DNA of 64,000 bases, from the NCBI GenBank assembly GCA_945643635.1, contig CALZFC010000095.1:286001-350000 (forward strand), written 5' to 3'. Shown here one piece after another: positions 1-10,999 of the stretch (position 1 is the first letter of the stretch; every line of letters begins with the position of its first letter). A program made the translations under genes and the position numbers. The notes below the pieces were generated by a model, which worked only from the letters and a program-made list of their open reading frames with translations, was not told where the DNA came from and did no database searches. The DNA comes from Allodiplogaster sudhausi. Its lineage: Eukaryota; Nematoda; Chromadorea; Rhabditida; Diplogasteridae.

Positions 1-960
1 TCCACTGGGGATCGAATCCGACCAATTCCGCACTAGACGAATGAGGAAAATGTGTACTGAATAAGAGGAATTTCGAAACAAACCTAGTTTATGATCATTT
101 GGAGAGGGTGAAAAAACGAAAAGGGCATAAAGCACAATTTTATTCGTCTGTACATTAGGAAAATGAAGAGGTAATCTCTTGAATGAAATTGTGAAAGATG
201 AATAAATTTGCGTTATAAAAATTACACAGCGAGGTTTCTGGGAAGAATGGTAATTAACTGAAATGTTATCCACAATTTGTAACTGCGAAATTTACGAAAC
301 CTTGAATCACATTCAAGGTAGATAATATGAACATTGCAAATATTCATGGTAAAATGGCTTCTTTGAAGTTTAACTAAGCAGGAATAACATTCTGGCTCTA
401 TTTATAAATTTCACAGCCATAAAACCATGAAATCCTTTAAAAAGGATAGATATTTTTTGCAACTCTTTCCATTGAAATTTCTATACTAATTTAACTGGTC
501 CCTCTGAAAATCATGTGATACAAGAACAAATAACCAGAGTTTTGTTCTAACTTATTCCGTTTAAAGATCACTGGTTTATCTGGGCAGTAAAAAAACAGGG
601 GGAAGGAAGCCGACCGAGTCCGAAGTGGACAAATGACGAGAATGCGTGATTTCCAGAACTTCAAGGATGGAAAATGAAAAGGAGCAAAAACATTATTTTA
701 ATAAAATTTTAATACCCAAATTATTGAAATGCCGAGTGAATGGAGTTGAAGAATTATGCAAAGGTTCTATCTCCAAATTAAAAAAAAGAGAAATCTCTCG
801 AATTAAATGGTGAAACATGAATAAATTTGTATAATAAAGAGTACACTACGTGAAATCAGGGAAGAATGATGATAAACTGAAAGATTTGACTACATTTTTT
901 TGTTCGTAAGATCACGAAACATTGCAGTTTCCTAGTTTTGAATTTCATAATGAGGGAAAT
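1..960 (+). repeat. AT-rich ~600-base repeat array upstream of cassette 1
   Basis: The window opens inside a repeat unit. A landmark GAAGCCGACCGAGT followed by AACGAATGACGAGAATG-type text appears at about 601, and a diverged version occurs at base 10, giving a ~600-base period. The same unit recurs at about 14841, 15480, 20048, 20685, 21294 and 21942. No gene is visible in this stretch. Confidence 0.75.
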
Positions 961-1009
961 TCGAACTTAAAGTGCATCTAAAAATCATTTAAAAGGGGCT
1001 GGTTTGACC

Positions 1010-2155
1010 ATTTGTCATCATTCTTCCTTTCGTTCGCCTCCTGGGATCACCGGAAGACTTCTGCTGAGGTCTCTCTCTACTCCCTCTTCATTTCCCCACG
1101 CTGCTCCTCTTCTTTCCCTATCTGCTTCTTTCCTTCCCTTCCCTTTCACCTCACTATTTCCATTCCCGCCCGCTATGTTCTTCCTTCCCCTTGTTTTCCC
1201 TTTTAGTTACTCCTACTCCCATTACCAACTCTCCTCTTTTCCCTTTCTGCCTCTTTCCTTCCCTTTACATTTCTTCTTCTCCTTCCCTTTCAATGTCCCT
1301 ATTTCCATTCCCACCCGCTCTCTCTCTCTTCTTCCTTTCCCTTGTTTTCGCTTCTAGTTTCTCCCCTCCCTCTCCATTTCCCACTCTCCTCTTTTCCCTT
1401 TCTGACTCTTTCCTTCCCCCTTTACATTTCTTCTTCCCCTTCCCTTTCAATGTCCCTATTCCCATTTCTACCCGCTCTCTCTCTTCTTCCTTTCCCTTGT
1501 TTTCCCTTTTAGTTACTCCCCTCGCTCTCCATTTCCCACTCTCCTCTTTTCCCTTTCTGCCTCTTTCCATCCCCTTTATATTTCTTCTTCTGCTTCTATT
1601 TCAATGTCCCTATTCCCATTTCTACCCGGTTTTTCTCTTCTTCCTTTCGCTTGTTTTCCCCTTTAGTTACTCCCAGCCCTCCACCATCTCCTCTTTTCTC
1701 TTTCTGCTTCTTTCCATCCCCTTTATATTTCTTCTTCTTCCCCTTCCCATTCAATGCACCTATTCCTATTCCCACCCGCTTTCTCTCTTCTTCATATCCC
1801 TTGCTTTCATTTTTAGTTACTCCCCTCCCTCTTTTCCCGTTCTGCCTCTTTCCTTCCCCTTTACGTTTCTTCTTCCCCTCCCTTTCAATGTCCCTATTCC
1901 TATTCCCATTCCCACCCGCTCTCTCTTTCTTCATCCTTTCCCTTGTTTTCCATTTTAGTTACTCACCTCCCTTTCCATTTAACACTCTCCTCCTCTTCTC
2001 CACCTCTCCTCTCCTTTCCTTTTCTGTCTGCTTCCTTCCCCTGAACCTTTCTCTCCTTCCTTCCCGTTCTATGTTACTATTCCCGTTCATTCTCTCCTTT
2101 TCCCTCGTTTCTTTTTCATTTAACCCCTTCAACACTCCCAGTCTGCGCTTCATCT
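1010..2155 (+). repeat. Pyrimidine-rich minisatellite, ~150-base period
   Basis: A landmark CAATGTCCCTATTCC followed by CACCCGCTCTC and a CTTGTTTTC...TTTTAGTTACTCCC block repeats near 1290, 1447, 1602, 1752 and 1887. It lies directly upstream of the first cysteine-rich gene. Homologous blocks precede the other two family members (15940-16340 and 22430-23300). The long Ser/Phe/Leu-rich frames here are repeat translations and not genes. Confidence 0.8.
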
Positions 2156-2311
2156 CGTCTTTAGTCTTCCTAATTCACTTCTCTCTGCCCGTTATCTTCC
2201 CAAACCTTCTATAATATACTTGGCCAATCCATTGTCAAATAGTCTACTTACCCTAATATTTTTTTCGCCCATGACACTTCCCAAGAACGTAAGCCCTCTT
2301 AAACTCTCTTT

Positions 2312-2335
2312 CTCATTGCAGATCAGTCAATCTCA
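2312..2335 (+). promoter_or_regulatory. 3' splice acceptor just upstream of the start (candidate spliced-leader site)
   Basis: TCTTTCTCATTGCAG ends at 2321, and ATG follows 14 bases later after ATCAGTCAATCTCA. The same acceptor and 14-base leader precede the paralogues at 16556 and 23589. No upstream coding exon is apparent, so SL trans-splicing or a 5'UTR intron is likely. Confidence 0.55.
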
Positions 2336-3578
2336 ATGCCTTTCCGCTTCCTTCTTCTGCTTCTCTCTCTTGCTCTCCTCCTCCAGCTCGGGCTCGCCGA
2401 TGAGAACGTTGGTTTCTCAGAATTTCAGCGATTTTTTCCAGATTACATAACACGGCTACATAATAGTTGCCTTCATAATTCAGGTCAAGAAGCCCAACTG
2501 CACAGGCAAAAACGGCGATCCGGCCGTGTGCCGTGATGCCAAGGAGTTGTGCGGGTTCGAAGTTGTGCTCCCGAAGAATGTCTACGGTGAAGATCCGGTT
2601 AAATACCAGTCCTACGGTTGCGTAAGCTCGACGCTAGTCGATAAATGTGAAGAACGCAAAGGATTTTCGGAAGAGAATGCAGAGTACGTTTTCAGAGAAT
2701 CGAAGTTGTATCCATTTATAACGACCATAATTAACATAACTTTATTTACGGCATGAATAAATAGCGCCTGGTAAAAACAGTATTGCATGAATTACTACAA
2801 GATGAAAATGTATAAGTGAATGCAAGATAACATGAGTAAAATAATATGGTAATAGCCAATTATCACTTCTTTAGGTATTTCTGCTATTGCAATGGTAGTG
2901 AGTTGGCGGAATGCTCTGAAAACGTTGCAACGAAGGTAATTCTGCCAAATTGTAAGTTTGAAACTGAAATTTGGAAAAAAATATGTTACTGATAAGTGCA
3001 GTAATTCCTTTTATTTCGCTCAGCGACGCATAGCCAAGGTCGCACTCGAGATGTACGAGCGGAGGTTCCCCACGACAACCACTACGACTACGACTACGAC
3101 CACTACCACCACCGAAGTCTGTCTCCAACCGAGGAATAAAATACACATTACAAATACAAATCCAAGCAAATAAATCATATTAACAAGAAATACAATTCTC
3201 ACAAGGTAATTATGAATAAGAATTCTATTCATCTTGACACAATTCAGGCGACGACCACCATCACGGATGCAAATGGCACGAACGAGAGCACGACGGCCGA
3301 AGGCACTACTGCTTCCGGAGTGTTCCAGAATAACAAGGTCGACGAAGCATACATTTATGTATCTTCAAACAGTTTAATTAGTTCGCCAAAAATAAAAACT
3401 GTTTAAAAATGGAATTGAAAGAAGCTAAAATAAAATGTAAAGGTAAAATTGAAAGTATCATTTTGAGAATCTCATCTTCGGCATTGTCGGTGGTATCGTC
3501 GGATGTCTTCGTGAGCATTTTAACTGTTGTCACTCTACCGTAGATACCGTAGTACCGTACACAGAACCCGGACGCTAA
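2336..3578 (+). CDS. Secreted/membrane cysteine-rich protein with Thr stalk, copy 1
   Basis: I do not recognise a named family. Six exons in consistent phase give about 208 residues: 2336-2407, 2484-2683, 2875-2935, 3024-3116, 3248-3337 and 3468-3578. Exon 1 is a signal peptide (MPFRFLLLLLSLALLLQLG). Exons 2-3 hold an ectodomain with eight cysteines, ending in FCYCNG...EC. Exon 4 ends in an uninterrupted Thr run and exon 5 is Thr/Ser-rich (NESTTAEGTTASG), which suggests an O-glycosylated stalk. The last exon begins with a short hydrophobic segment (NLIFGIVGGIVGCL) that could be a membrane anchor or GPI signal. The donor of intron 5 (GTCGAC) is weak; reading through it would end the protein at 3406 without the anchor. 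Two paralogues with the same exon structure lie at 16571 and 23604. The ectodomain is loosely Ly6-like in size and cysteine number, but this is unproven. Confidence 0.65.
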
Positions 3579-3693
3579 TTAATGGCCCGCTTCATTTTTT
3601 TTTCTTCAAAATATCACCGTGTCTAAAATAAATAAAAAATAAAGTTTTGAAATAAAATAAAGTTATTCTATAAAAAAAAAAGTTTTCCCTATT

Positions 3694-3720
3694 TCGATGA
3701 TCTATGAGCCCGTCTTCTAA
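3694..3720 (+). pseudogene. Remnant of the last exon of the unknown 13-exon gene
   Basis: Nine codons including the stop (SMIYEPVF) match the end of the gene at 25073-27519. Everything upstream of them in that gene is missing here. The junction lies in an A-run/GTTTT stretch matching about 24845. This cassette therefore lost ~2.6 kb that cassette 3 retains. Confidence 0.75.
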
Positions 3721-4870
3721 GCTCATCGGCCTGGGGGGGGCCAAATCCGACTTGTATCTCTCCATACAATGTCGATCAGATTCTAGCCTCTCCAGGTCCG
3801 TATTCTCTCAGTCGCCAGTTGGCGCTCTTCCTTCTCCTCCCACTACTTTATTCCCTCTCAGCTCTCAGCATCTGTAAAGCCCCGGGCACCACTAAAGGCC
3901 CTTTTGAGTTCGTTCGTATAAAAAATGTTTGTGTGACAGCGCTGACCATTATCGCATGGGAACTCATGGGAATAATAAGTAAACGGTAAGATAAGAAAGG
4001 AACAGACAAGAATGAAAAATAAAAAGGCTTCAGTGGCATCTGGATCTTGGCCTTTGATTAGTGGGAAAAAGGAAAGAAGGGGTCAAAAGGAGATGATTTG
4101 AAGAGTTTGGAAGTGATAGGTAATTTTGTGAAATCGCAATACAGGAATGCAAAACCGGTTTTGGCCCGGGAGTCCCCGAATGGTTCTTCATTGAAACTTT
4201 AGAGCCAAACACTATAGAGTCCTTGAGGAATTGCGACCACCCATTATTGCCATAAAGCCTGGGGAACCAACTGGCTGAGTTCTAATGTGGAATTCCGAGG
4301 ATACATATTGACTTGAAATACTTGGCAAAAGCAAGAGCGACGGGGAACGAACTAATGAGAGGATGGACTCGGAAGCTCAATTGTCTTGATGGGCGGCTGA
4401 ACCATGCGTATTTCAACAGCTTTGTGACTGGGAAACATAAAAGACCTCGTCGGTGTCTGGCATACTCTAGCTCCTTGGTACGATATTTGTTTGCTCTACA
4501 AACTAAAGTCAGAAAACCCATGAATTTTTTCCATATAAGAGAATGATGCCTAAGCCCAAAGTCGAGAGCTTGCTGAGACCTAAAAAGTGAATATTTTCAA
4601 ATTCTACTTTAGTGTTTAAAGAGAAATATCTTTCATGAAATCGCGTCATAAATCGTACGCGAAGTTGCGAAAACGAATGTGCGGCCATCTCGGCAAGTCT
4701 CCAATAACTCATTCAGCAGGCAATACAATCCAGAAACATAGCGATGCCGAGGCGATTATGGTCCAATTTTGTAGAGCAGAAAATTCTACGTAACATACTT
4801 CATTATGTTTTTCATTGGGGGTCCCAAACTTTAGCAATAACGAAGTTTACTTTGCTAATCACACAAAATG
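3721..4870 (+). repeat. Duplicated non-coding block (copy of 27520-28890)
   Basis: This is near-identical over long stretches to 27520-28890, for example the CCTGGGGGGG run and the block CGGGAGTCCCCGAATGGTTC. Part of it recurs inverted at 7683-8350. No coding exon with sensible splice sites is visible, and a ~60-residue open frame on the minus strand is shared by all copies simply because the DNA is duplicated. Confidence 0.75.
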
Positions 4871-4884
4871 GGGATATGACAAAA

Positions 4885-4955
4885 GCGCAGCGGTCAGAAG
4901 CGAGCGGTCAAAAGCACAGTAGACAAAAGCGCAGTGGAAAAAAGCGCAGCGCTTG
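4885..4955 (+). repeat. Short minisatellite at a rearrangement junction
   Basis: Imperfect ~15-20 base repeats of the form AAAAGCGCAGTGG occur about four times. They lie between the duplicated block and the inverted cellulase unit, where collinearity with 28860-28890 breaks. Confidence 0.6.
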
Positions 4956-5248
4956 GCCTGGTGGTTATAAATACGACTTTTTTTTAAACGTTAGCTGTTC
5001 AAACCATTTTGTAACTCTTCATAACTGATCTGTTTATTTGGGTAGGGCAATTTAACATCCACTATTAATTTGTTCATGATATGTAACAGTGAAAATGGCT
5101 GCACGCAATGCAATGAATCGAAAAGAGTTTATCGACAACATATAAATGGTTACGACGGGAAAGTTAAGTGAGTTTGGAGTTGTGGAGAAGAGGAGACGGC
5201 GGACATCTCTCTCTCTCTCTTTCTAACGGGGCGACGTTGAAGCCCCCT

Positions 5249-6341
5249 TTAGCGCCAGTAGCAATTGAACAGATGCATCGACTTGATCTTATTCTTCAGG
5301 AAGACGCCGGCTTTCGACAACTGCGCGTCATCGCCCACCTGCCAGGGCTGGGTGCCTATCTTGAGCGCCGCTGAGGCTTCGGATATGGCGGCGATCGACC
5401 ACGCCACATAGGAGGCCTTGTTTTTGTCCAGCATTTTGTACCATTTGTTGGCCTCAGCCGTGTAGATCTGTCCATTTTTGCCGCCGTCAGCCTGGGAGAC
5501 GCCGTACTCCGAAATAAACACGGGAATTTTCGCTGCGTTCTTCAAGTAGGTTTCTCGCTCCCACTCCTGAGTTTTCGGATCAACACCCGAGTAGAAGTGC
5601 TGCACGTACATAATGTTCTTCTGGCCTAAATTATAACAGGACCTGAGTCGGGTGTGTGTGAATTTCTGAGCCACATACCCCACAAAGGAGAGTTGCGGGC
5701 TTTCTCGCCGCCCGACGGTCCCGACCAATATGGAGTACCCAGCAGAGCCACGTTGTCAGGGTCGATGGCGCGAATCGCCTTCAGCACGTTGGTGTGATAG
5801 GGCTTCACAACGCTGTTCCAGTCCACCTATAATCTGTGTTATAAGCCACGAAGAGACCGCCTCAATGTAATACCTGGAGAGGCTCATTGTAGGTCTCGTA
5901 GAGCACGTGCGGGTATTTGCCGTAGGCGGTGGCCATTTGCTTGAAGAAGTCAATCGCTTGCCACTGGTGCTTCTCTGCCTCGTGGTCGTGCCAGTCGATG
6001 ATCACGTACATGCCCCTCTCGATGGCCGCCTCCACGACTGTGCGCACCCTTGCAATCTGTTCCTGCTTGTTGGTGAGGTAGCCGTCATAGTCGATGCCCA
6101 TCACGGCGCGCACCACGTTCGCGCCCCATTGGCAAGCGAGTGAGTTAACGGTGTCCTTGTTGAAGAACTGTGGCATCCACTGAGACCAGTACAGCGACAT
6201 TCCGACGAGCTGAACGGGTTGGCCATTTTGGCCCACCAGCTGCGTTCCTTTCACGGAGAGGTGTCCGTACGGAGGGTTCTTCGGTGTGAGCGCTGAAGCC
6301 CCCAGGAAAAGGGCTGCCAGACAGAAGAGTGCGCGTCGCAT
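5249..6341 (-). CDS. GH5 endo-beta-1,4-glucanase (cellulase), inverted copy A
   Basis: This is a secreted cellulase, predicted to hydrolyse internal beta-1,4-glucan bonds in plant or fungal wall material. Three exons on the minus strand (6341-5874, 5826-5679 and 5625-5249) join in phase to 330 residues. A signal peptide (MRRALFCLAALFLGASAL) is followed by a single GH5 catalytic domain with no carbohydrate-binding module. The GH5 acid/base Glu lies in YNEP (about residue 153) and the nucleophile Glu in FISEYG (about 245); both are present. The domain starts with the PPYG...VKGT...QLVGMSLYW pattern seen in nematode GH5 enzymes. It is nearly identical to the copy at 29567-30662, with the same intron positions. 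The unit, including ~150 bases of 3' flank, is inverted relative to that copy. Introns and a signal peptide show it is a resident eukaryotic gene; bacterial origin by ancient transfer is known for nematode GH5_2 cellulases and is only inferred here. Confidence 0.9.
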
Positions 6342-6499
6342 TGTGCGGCGTTGTACTAACGTTTCCCGACTCCAGGTCGCTTAAGTAGGAGTACCCTTCC
6401 TCATTCGCGTGTTTCCTGGCCTCAGTCGGGATTGTTTGGATAGCTGAGGTCGTCGAACTACTTGGGACAAAACGCTGTGCAAATAGCTTATGCATTGCA

Positions 6500-7179
6500 C
6501 TTTCGTCGCAATACGATGAAATTTCAATGTGCTAATGTTTGGCTATTTTGGCATTTGAGCGTAATGGAAGTAAGATTCACATCCTCATCACCAATTCGGT
6601 GAACACGCTCACACCACGTTCGTCTCTATCAATATCACAAGTTCGATTTTGCGTTTCAAAATTGCAAAGAAATGCATTCTTATAGAAACATTATGCATAA
6701 GCTGTAGATGGTTCCACTTTAAAGTACATTTCCTTGTCTAGGTATTCTCGGGCACGTTGTGGTTGTGCGAATTGTGCACTCCAAATTTAGAAACTGCACC
6801 GAACAGATCCTGTGCAAACAAAGCACCATGACTGCTCACGTACCAAAAACTCATTGAAATTAGATAATATTGCAAAGGAAACAGAAGGCGTACACTGTTT
6901 GATGACTTTCCCGCTAGGGTCTAAAACGAAAAAGTAACTGAAGGCGGAAGTCAACGGACGCAATGCGCTTACGCCTCGTCGAGACTGCTCGGGTCATGTT
7001 CAACGAACAGTGTCATTTTTACGTTTTCGACTCAACATCGTTTTTCCTAAGCATGGAGTACCTCCAATAACCTCAGCTGTCCAAATAATCCCGATTGAGG
7101 CCAGGAAAGACGCGATTGAAGAGAGAGTGCACTACTTAAGCGGACTTGCAGTCGGCAAACGCCAGTTCAGCGGGGCAGC
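6500..7179 (+). other. Cellulase upstream region, non-coding
   Basis: This is near-identical to 28890-29566 upstream of the intact cellulase C. It includes the block GGCATTTGAGCGTAATGGAAG and the promoter-proximal text preceding the start codon. No additional gene is seen. Confidence 0.6.
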
Positions 7180-7682
7180 ATGCAACACGCACTCTTCTTC
7201 TGTCTAGCAGTCATTTTGCTGGGAGCTTCCGCGCTCAGGCCGAAGAACCCGCCCTACGGACAGCTCTCCGTGAAAGGCACGAAGCTGGTGGGCGCCAACG
7301 GCCAACCCGTTCAGCTCGTCGGAATGTCGCTGTACTGGTCTCAGTGGATGCCACAGTTCTTCAACAAGGACACCGTGAACTCACTCGCTTGCCAGTGAGG
7401 CGCGAACGTGGTGCGCGCCGTGATGGGCATCGACTATGACGGCTATTACATTGAGGCGGTCTCTTCGTAGCTTATAACACAGATTATAGGTGGACTGGAA
7501 CAGCGTTGTGAAGCCCTATCACACCAACGTGCTGAAGGCGATTCGCGCCATCGACCCTGACAACGTGGCTCTGCTGGGTACTCCATATTGGTCGGGACCG
7601 TCGGGCGGCGAGAAAGCCCGCAACTCACCTCTGTGGGGTATGTGGCTCAGAAATTCACACACACTCCACTCTGGTCCTGTCC
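7180..7682 (+). pseudogene. GH5 cellulase pseudogene, copy B
   Basis: The copy starts with the same signal peptide as the intact gene at 29567 (MQHALFFCLAVILLGASA). A TGG-to-TGA change at 7396-7398 stops it after NSLACQ. About 190 bases of exon 1, including the catalytic NEP segment and the intron-1 donor, are deleted after DGY (about 7446). Exon 2 is retained at 7490-7637. The homology ends inside intron 2 at about 7682, so exon 3 with the nucleophile is absent. It cannot encode an active enzyme. Confidence 0.9.
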
Positions 7683-8350
7683 GATGAGCCCGATGAGATT
7701 TGCAGAGATGGTCGCACATTGTACATTCGCGTTCGCTATTTCGCGCACAACAGGGAAATATTCGTGAAAATTTTGTCATAAATAGACAAGATATTTCTCT
7801 ATAAAGCACTAAAGTAGAATTTGAAAATATTCACTTTTAAGGTCTCAGCAAGCTCTCGACTTTGGGCTTAGGCATCATTCTCTTATATGGAAAAAATTCA
7901 TGGGTTTTCTAACTTTAGTTGTAGAGCAAAAAAATATCGTACCAAGGAGCTTTTGTATGCCAGATACCGACAAGGTTTTTTATGTTTCCCAATCACAAAC
8001 TGTTGAAATACGCATAGTTCAGTCGCCCATCAAGACAATTGAGCTTCCGAGTCCATCCTCTCATTAGTTCGTTCCCCCGTCGCTCGTGTCCAGGACGCTG
8101 GCTTTTGCCACGAATTCCACATTAGAACTCGGCCAGTTGGAAACCCAGGCTTTATGGCAATAATGGATGGTCGCCATTCCTCAATAAATCTATAGTGTTT
8201 GGCTCTAAAGTTTCAATGAAGAACCATTCGGGGACTCCCGGGCCAAAACCGGTTTTGCATTCCTGTTTTTCAATTTCACAAAATTACCTATCTCTTCCAA
8301 ACTCTTCAAATCATCTCCTTTTGACCCCTTCTTTCCTTTTTCCCACTAAT
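7683..8350 (-). repeat. Inverted copy of the 27870-28540 repeat block
   Basis: The minus strand matches 27870-28540 and, less completely, 4030-4640, including the CGGGAGTCCCCGAATGGTTC block. It abuts the truncated cellulase B directly, so the breakpoint of the cellulase is also the breakpoint of this inverted block. Confidence 0.75.
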
Positions 8351-8649
8351 CAACACACAGCGCAGATAGCATTGCAAGGCCGAGCTATCAGGCAGAACTA
8401 TTTAGTTACCAATTTCCACCAGAACTAAATAGTTCACCCTGAAGCTACTATCGATAGTTCTGTTAAAGAGAGCTAGATAGTATGACATGATAGTTCAGCG
8501 AGACCGAACTATTGCGCCAACCCACTGGGCATTGCCCCCCATACCATCTGCTTGATCTCGCCTCCTCATTCGCTCATTGATTCTTCCAAACATTCAATCT
8601 TCGTCATAATACTTACGATCGAACGTCACACAAAAATACACACAGATAG
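8351..8649 (+). other. Unassigned spacer with repeated GAACTA/TAGTTC motifs
   Basis: No gene is seen. AACTATTTAGTT, AACTAAATAGTTC, GATAGTTC and ATAGTTCAGC...GAACTAT motifs in both orientations could form small hairpins. Confidence 0.35.
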
Positions 8650-8815
8650 CACGTACATGCCCCTCTCGATGGCCGCCTCCACGACTGTGCGCACCCTTGC
8701 AATCTGTTCCTGCTTGTTGGTGAGGTAGCCGTCATAGTCGATGCCCATCACGGCGCGCACCACGTTCGCGCCCCATTGGCAAGCTAGTGAGTTAACAGTG
8801 TCCTTGTTGAACTGC
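8650..8815 (-). pseudogene. GH5 cellulase internal fragment
   Basis: The minus strand encodes FNKDTVNSLACQWGANVVRA through to IERGMYV, matching residues from the first half of exon 1 of the intact cellulases. It corresponds to about 6003-6169 of copy A. It has no signal peptide, no catalytic residues and no splice sites. It is fused at its 5' side to the outer end of the large inverted repeat that begins at 8812. Confidence 0.85.
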
Positions 8816-9305
8816 AAAATTTATAAATTAGTGCCTGCAGGTTACTATTTTGTTTAATTTCAGGGAAACCGGTTTACCATTAAAATTTGGAATGTTCTAA
8901 TCTACCAATGTTCCTACAGGATCACTTTTTTATTTTGCAAATTTATTCATCGTTTTCCATTTCATTCTCCTTTTTTTTAATTTGGAGATAGAACATTTGC
9001 ATAATTCTTCAACTCCATCTCCTCTGCATTTCTATTATTTGAATATTAAAATAGTATTTGCGACCCCTTTTAGTTTTTCATCTTTTCCAAGTGATTATAA
9101 TTATAAACTGGTTTTATAATTATAAATTGCTCTTTTGCACTACTGGGAATCCCACATTCTCTTCATTCGTCCCCAACAGACATGGTCGGCTTCCTTCCCC
9201 AAAATGAAAGGGGCATAAAGCAATTTTATTTAACTGCAATTATGAAACTTCAGAATGGATGGAGCTGAAGAATTGTGCAAATGTTCTTTCTCCAAGTTTA
9301 AGAAA

Positions 9306-9312
9306 GGATAGA

Positions 9313-9343
<31 letters not shown>

Positions 9344-9398
9344 GCATAGAGAGAGAGCGAGAGAGATGCATAGAGAGAGAGAGGAAGAAAGAGAGAAA

Positions 9399-9429
<31 letters not shown>

Positions 9430-9438
9430 GGGAGATTG

Positions 9439-9477
<39 letters not shown>

Positions 9478-9653
9478 GGGAGATTGGGGAGAGAAAGAAA
9501 GAGAGAGAGATAGAGAGAGAGAAAGAGGCATAGAGAGAGAGCAAGAGAGAGGCATAGAGAGAGAGAAAGAAAGAGAGAAAGAGAGAGATAGATAGAGAGA
9601 GAGAGAGGCATAGAGAGAGAGCGAGAGAGAGGCATAGAGAGAGAGAGAAAGAA

Positions 9654-9684
<31 letters not shown>

Positions 9685-9790
9685 TAGAGAGAGAGAGAGT
9701 AAGAGAGAGAGAAAGCGTAATAGGGAGAGGGAGACACGGAGAGAGAGAGAGATAGGGAGAGAGAGAGAGAGAGAGAGCGGAGATTGGGGG

Positions 9791-9822
<32 letters not shown>

Positions 9823-9832
9823 GAGAGAAGAA

Positions 9833-9880
<48 letters not shown>

Positions 9881-9913
9881 AGAGAGAGAGAAAGCGTAAT
9901 AGGGAGAGGGAGA

Positions 9914-9953
<40 letters not shown>

Positions 9954-9965
9954 ATGAGATTGGGG

Positions 9966-9999
<34 letters not shown>

Positions 10000-10148
10000 A
10001 GATTGGGGAGAGAGAGAGAGAGGGAGAGAGATAAAGAGAGGAGCAGGGGGAGAGAGAGAGAGGAAAGAGAGGGAGAGAGATAAAGAGAGAGAGGAGGGAG
10101 GGGGAGAGAGAGGAGAGAGAGAGAGAGGGAGAGAGAGAAATAGGAGGG
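9306..10148 (+). repeat. (GA)n microsatellite, ~840 bases
   Basis: Almost pure GAGAGA occurs with interspersed GGCATAGAGAGAGAGC, GGGAGATTGGGG and GCGTAATAGGGAGAGGG subrepeats. The subrepeats show higher-order duplication inside the tract. Confidence 0.95.
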
Positions 10149-10744
10149 GGGACCACGTTTAGCTGACCGTGCAGTCGGGTTGCTCGCTGCTCAGTCCGTA
10201 CAGAAGGGCAACGTGTCTGAAATTGAAATCTTTATTCCTGAGATTCTCTCTCTCCCTCTCTTCTTCCACTTCTCTCTTTCTCCCTCTCTCTGTCTTTTCC
10301 TTTCCATCTCTCTAACTCCTTCCATCTCACTGTCGGTTTCTCTGCCATCTCTCTCTCTCTCTCTCTTCCTCCTCCTCCTCCTCTCTATCTCTCTCTATCT
10401 CTCTCTCTCCTCCTCCTCCTCTCTCTCTCTCTCTCTCTACCACCCTCCATCCATCCTTCCCCTCCTCTCTTTCTCCCCTAGCTCTTTCTTTCTCTCTATC
10501 TCTATCTCTGTCTCTCTCTTCACCTCAGCATCCTCAGTCTGCCTCCATCCCTGCCCGCTCCCTCCCCGTCGTTGTCTTCCTCTTGCTCTTCTCTGGATCA
10601 CCTTCTTCCTTTGCTCTCGGCAGCTTCATCATCGATGCCAGATGAAGCGAGCATCGGAAGGAAGGGATGCGGCTGGACACAGTTCACGGTTGAAGAGTCG
10701 GCAGAGAGCACCTGGAGAGAGATCGGAAAGAGAGGGAGAGGAGG

Positions 10745-10787
<43 letters not shown>

Positions 10788-10947
10788 TGCAATGATATGA
10801 ACGGCCATCAAACGAGAACATCCCAACAGTAACCCCAACAACTCGATTCGCCAATATCGCGACTGGCCGGCAACATTTCCGCAACGCGCGCGACGTAAGA
10901 CTGTCGTCTAAGTGCCCATAAGTCCTAAGAAAGATCGCACGGTCGTA

Positions 10948-10999
10948 GGGGGTGTAGCCCAGTGGTAGAGCTACCCGCTCATGAGTAGGTGGTCCCGGG
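10948..10999 (+). pseudogene. Truncated tRNA-like unit (5' three-quarters)
   Basis: The unit begins GGGGGTGTAGCCCAGTGGTA, which contains an A-box, and is collinear with the 72-base tRNA-like units at 11451, 12018 and 12507. It stops after GGTCCCGGG, losing the T-arm with the B-box. The break coincides with the left end of the inverted-repeat element at 11000. Confidence 0.7.

Larger units (their letters stand above)
8812..10999 (+). repeat. Left arm of a ~2.19 kb inverted repeat
   Basis: The arm reads as the reverse complement of 12527-14710 over its whole length. Outer ends match (CTGCAAAATTTATAAATTAG versus CTAATTTATAAATTTTGCAG), as do inner ends in the tRNA-like unit. The arm holds AT-rich repeat DNA (8812-9300), a (GA)n tract (9306-10148), unique text around 10150-10240, a (CT)n tract (10240-10525), GC-rich text and a truncated tRNA-like unit. 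The 300-residue Ser/Leu frame here has a mirror twin in the other arm and is not treated as a gene. Confidence 0.92.

Noticed and set aside
1191..2214. Long Phe/Ser/Pro-rich frames (255 and 187 residues)
   Set aside because: They are pyrimidine minisatellite read as protein. Overlapping frames are open on the same strand and the opposite strand, and there are no plausible exons.
4030..4212. Conserved ~60-residue minus-strand frame (MFGSKVSMKNHSG...) found three times
   Set aside because: Conservation reflects recent DNA duplication. The frame is not maintained beyond the duplicated block, and there is no start context or codon bias.
5168..5374. Plus-strand frame overlapping the cellulase C-terminus
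   Set aside because: It is antisense to a well-supported GH5 exon.
9230..10156. 308-residue Ser/Leu/Pro open frame on the minus strand and its 312-residue mirror at 13354-14292
   Set aside because: Both are translations of a (CT)n microsatellite in the two palindrome arms. They have no codon-use signal, no domain, and their identity is explained by the inverted repeat.
10180..10800. 206-residue frame beginning MLAAQSVQKGN, with a mirror at 12731-13330
   Set aside because: It is mostly Ser/Leu repeat. The only non-repeat ends lie in palindrome arm text without splice or start support.
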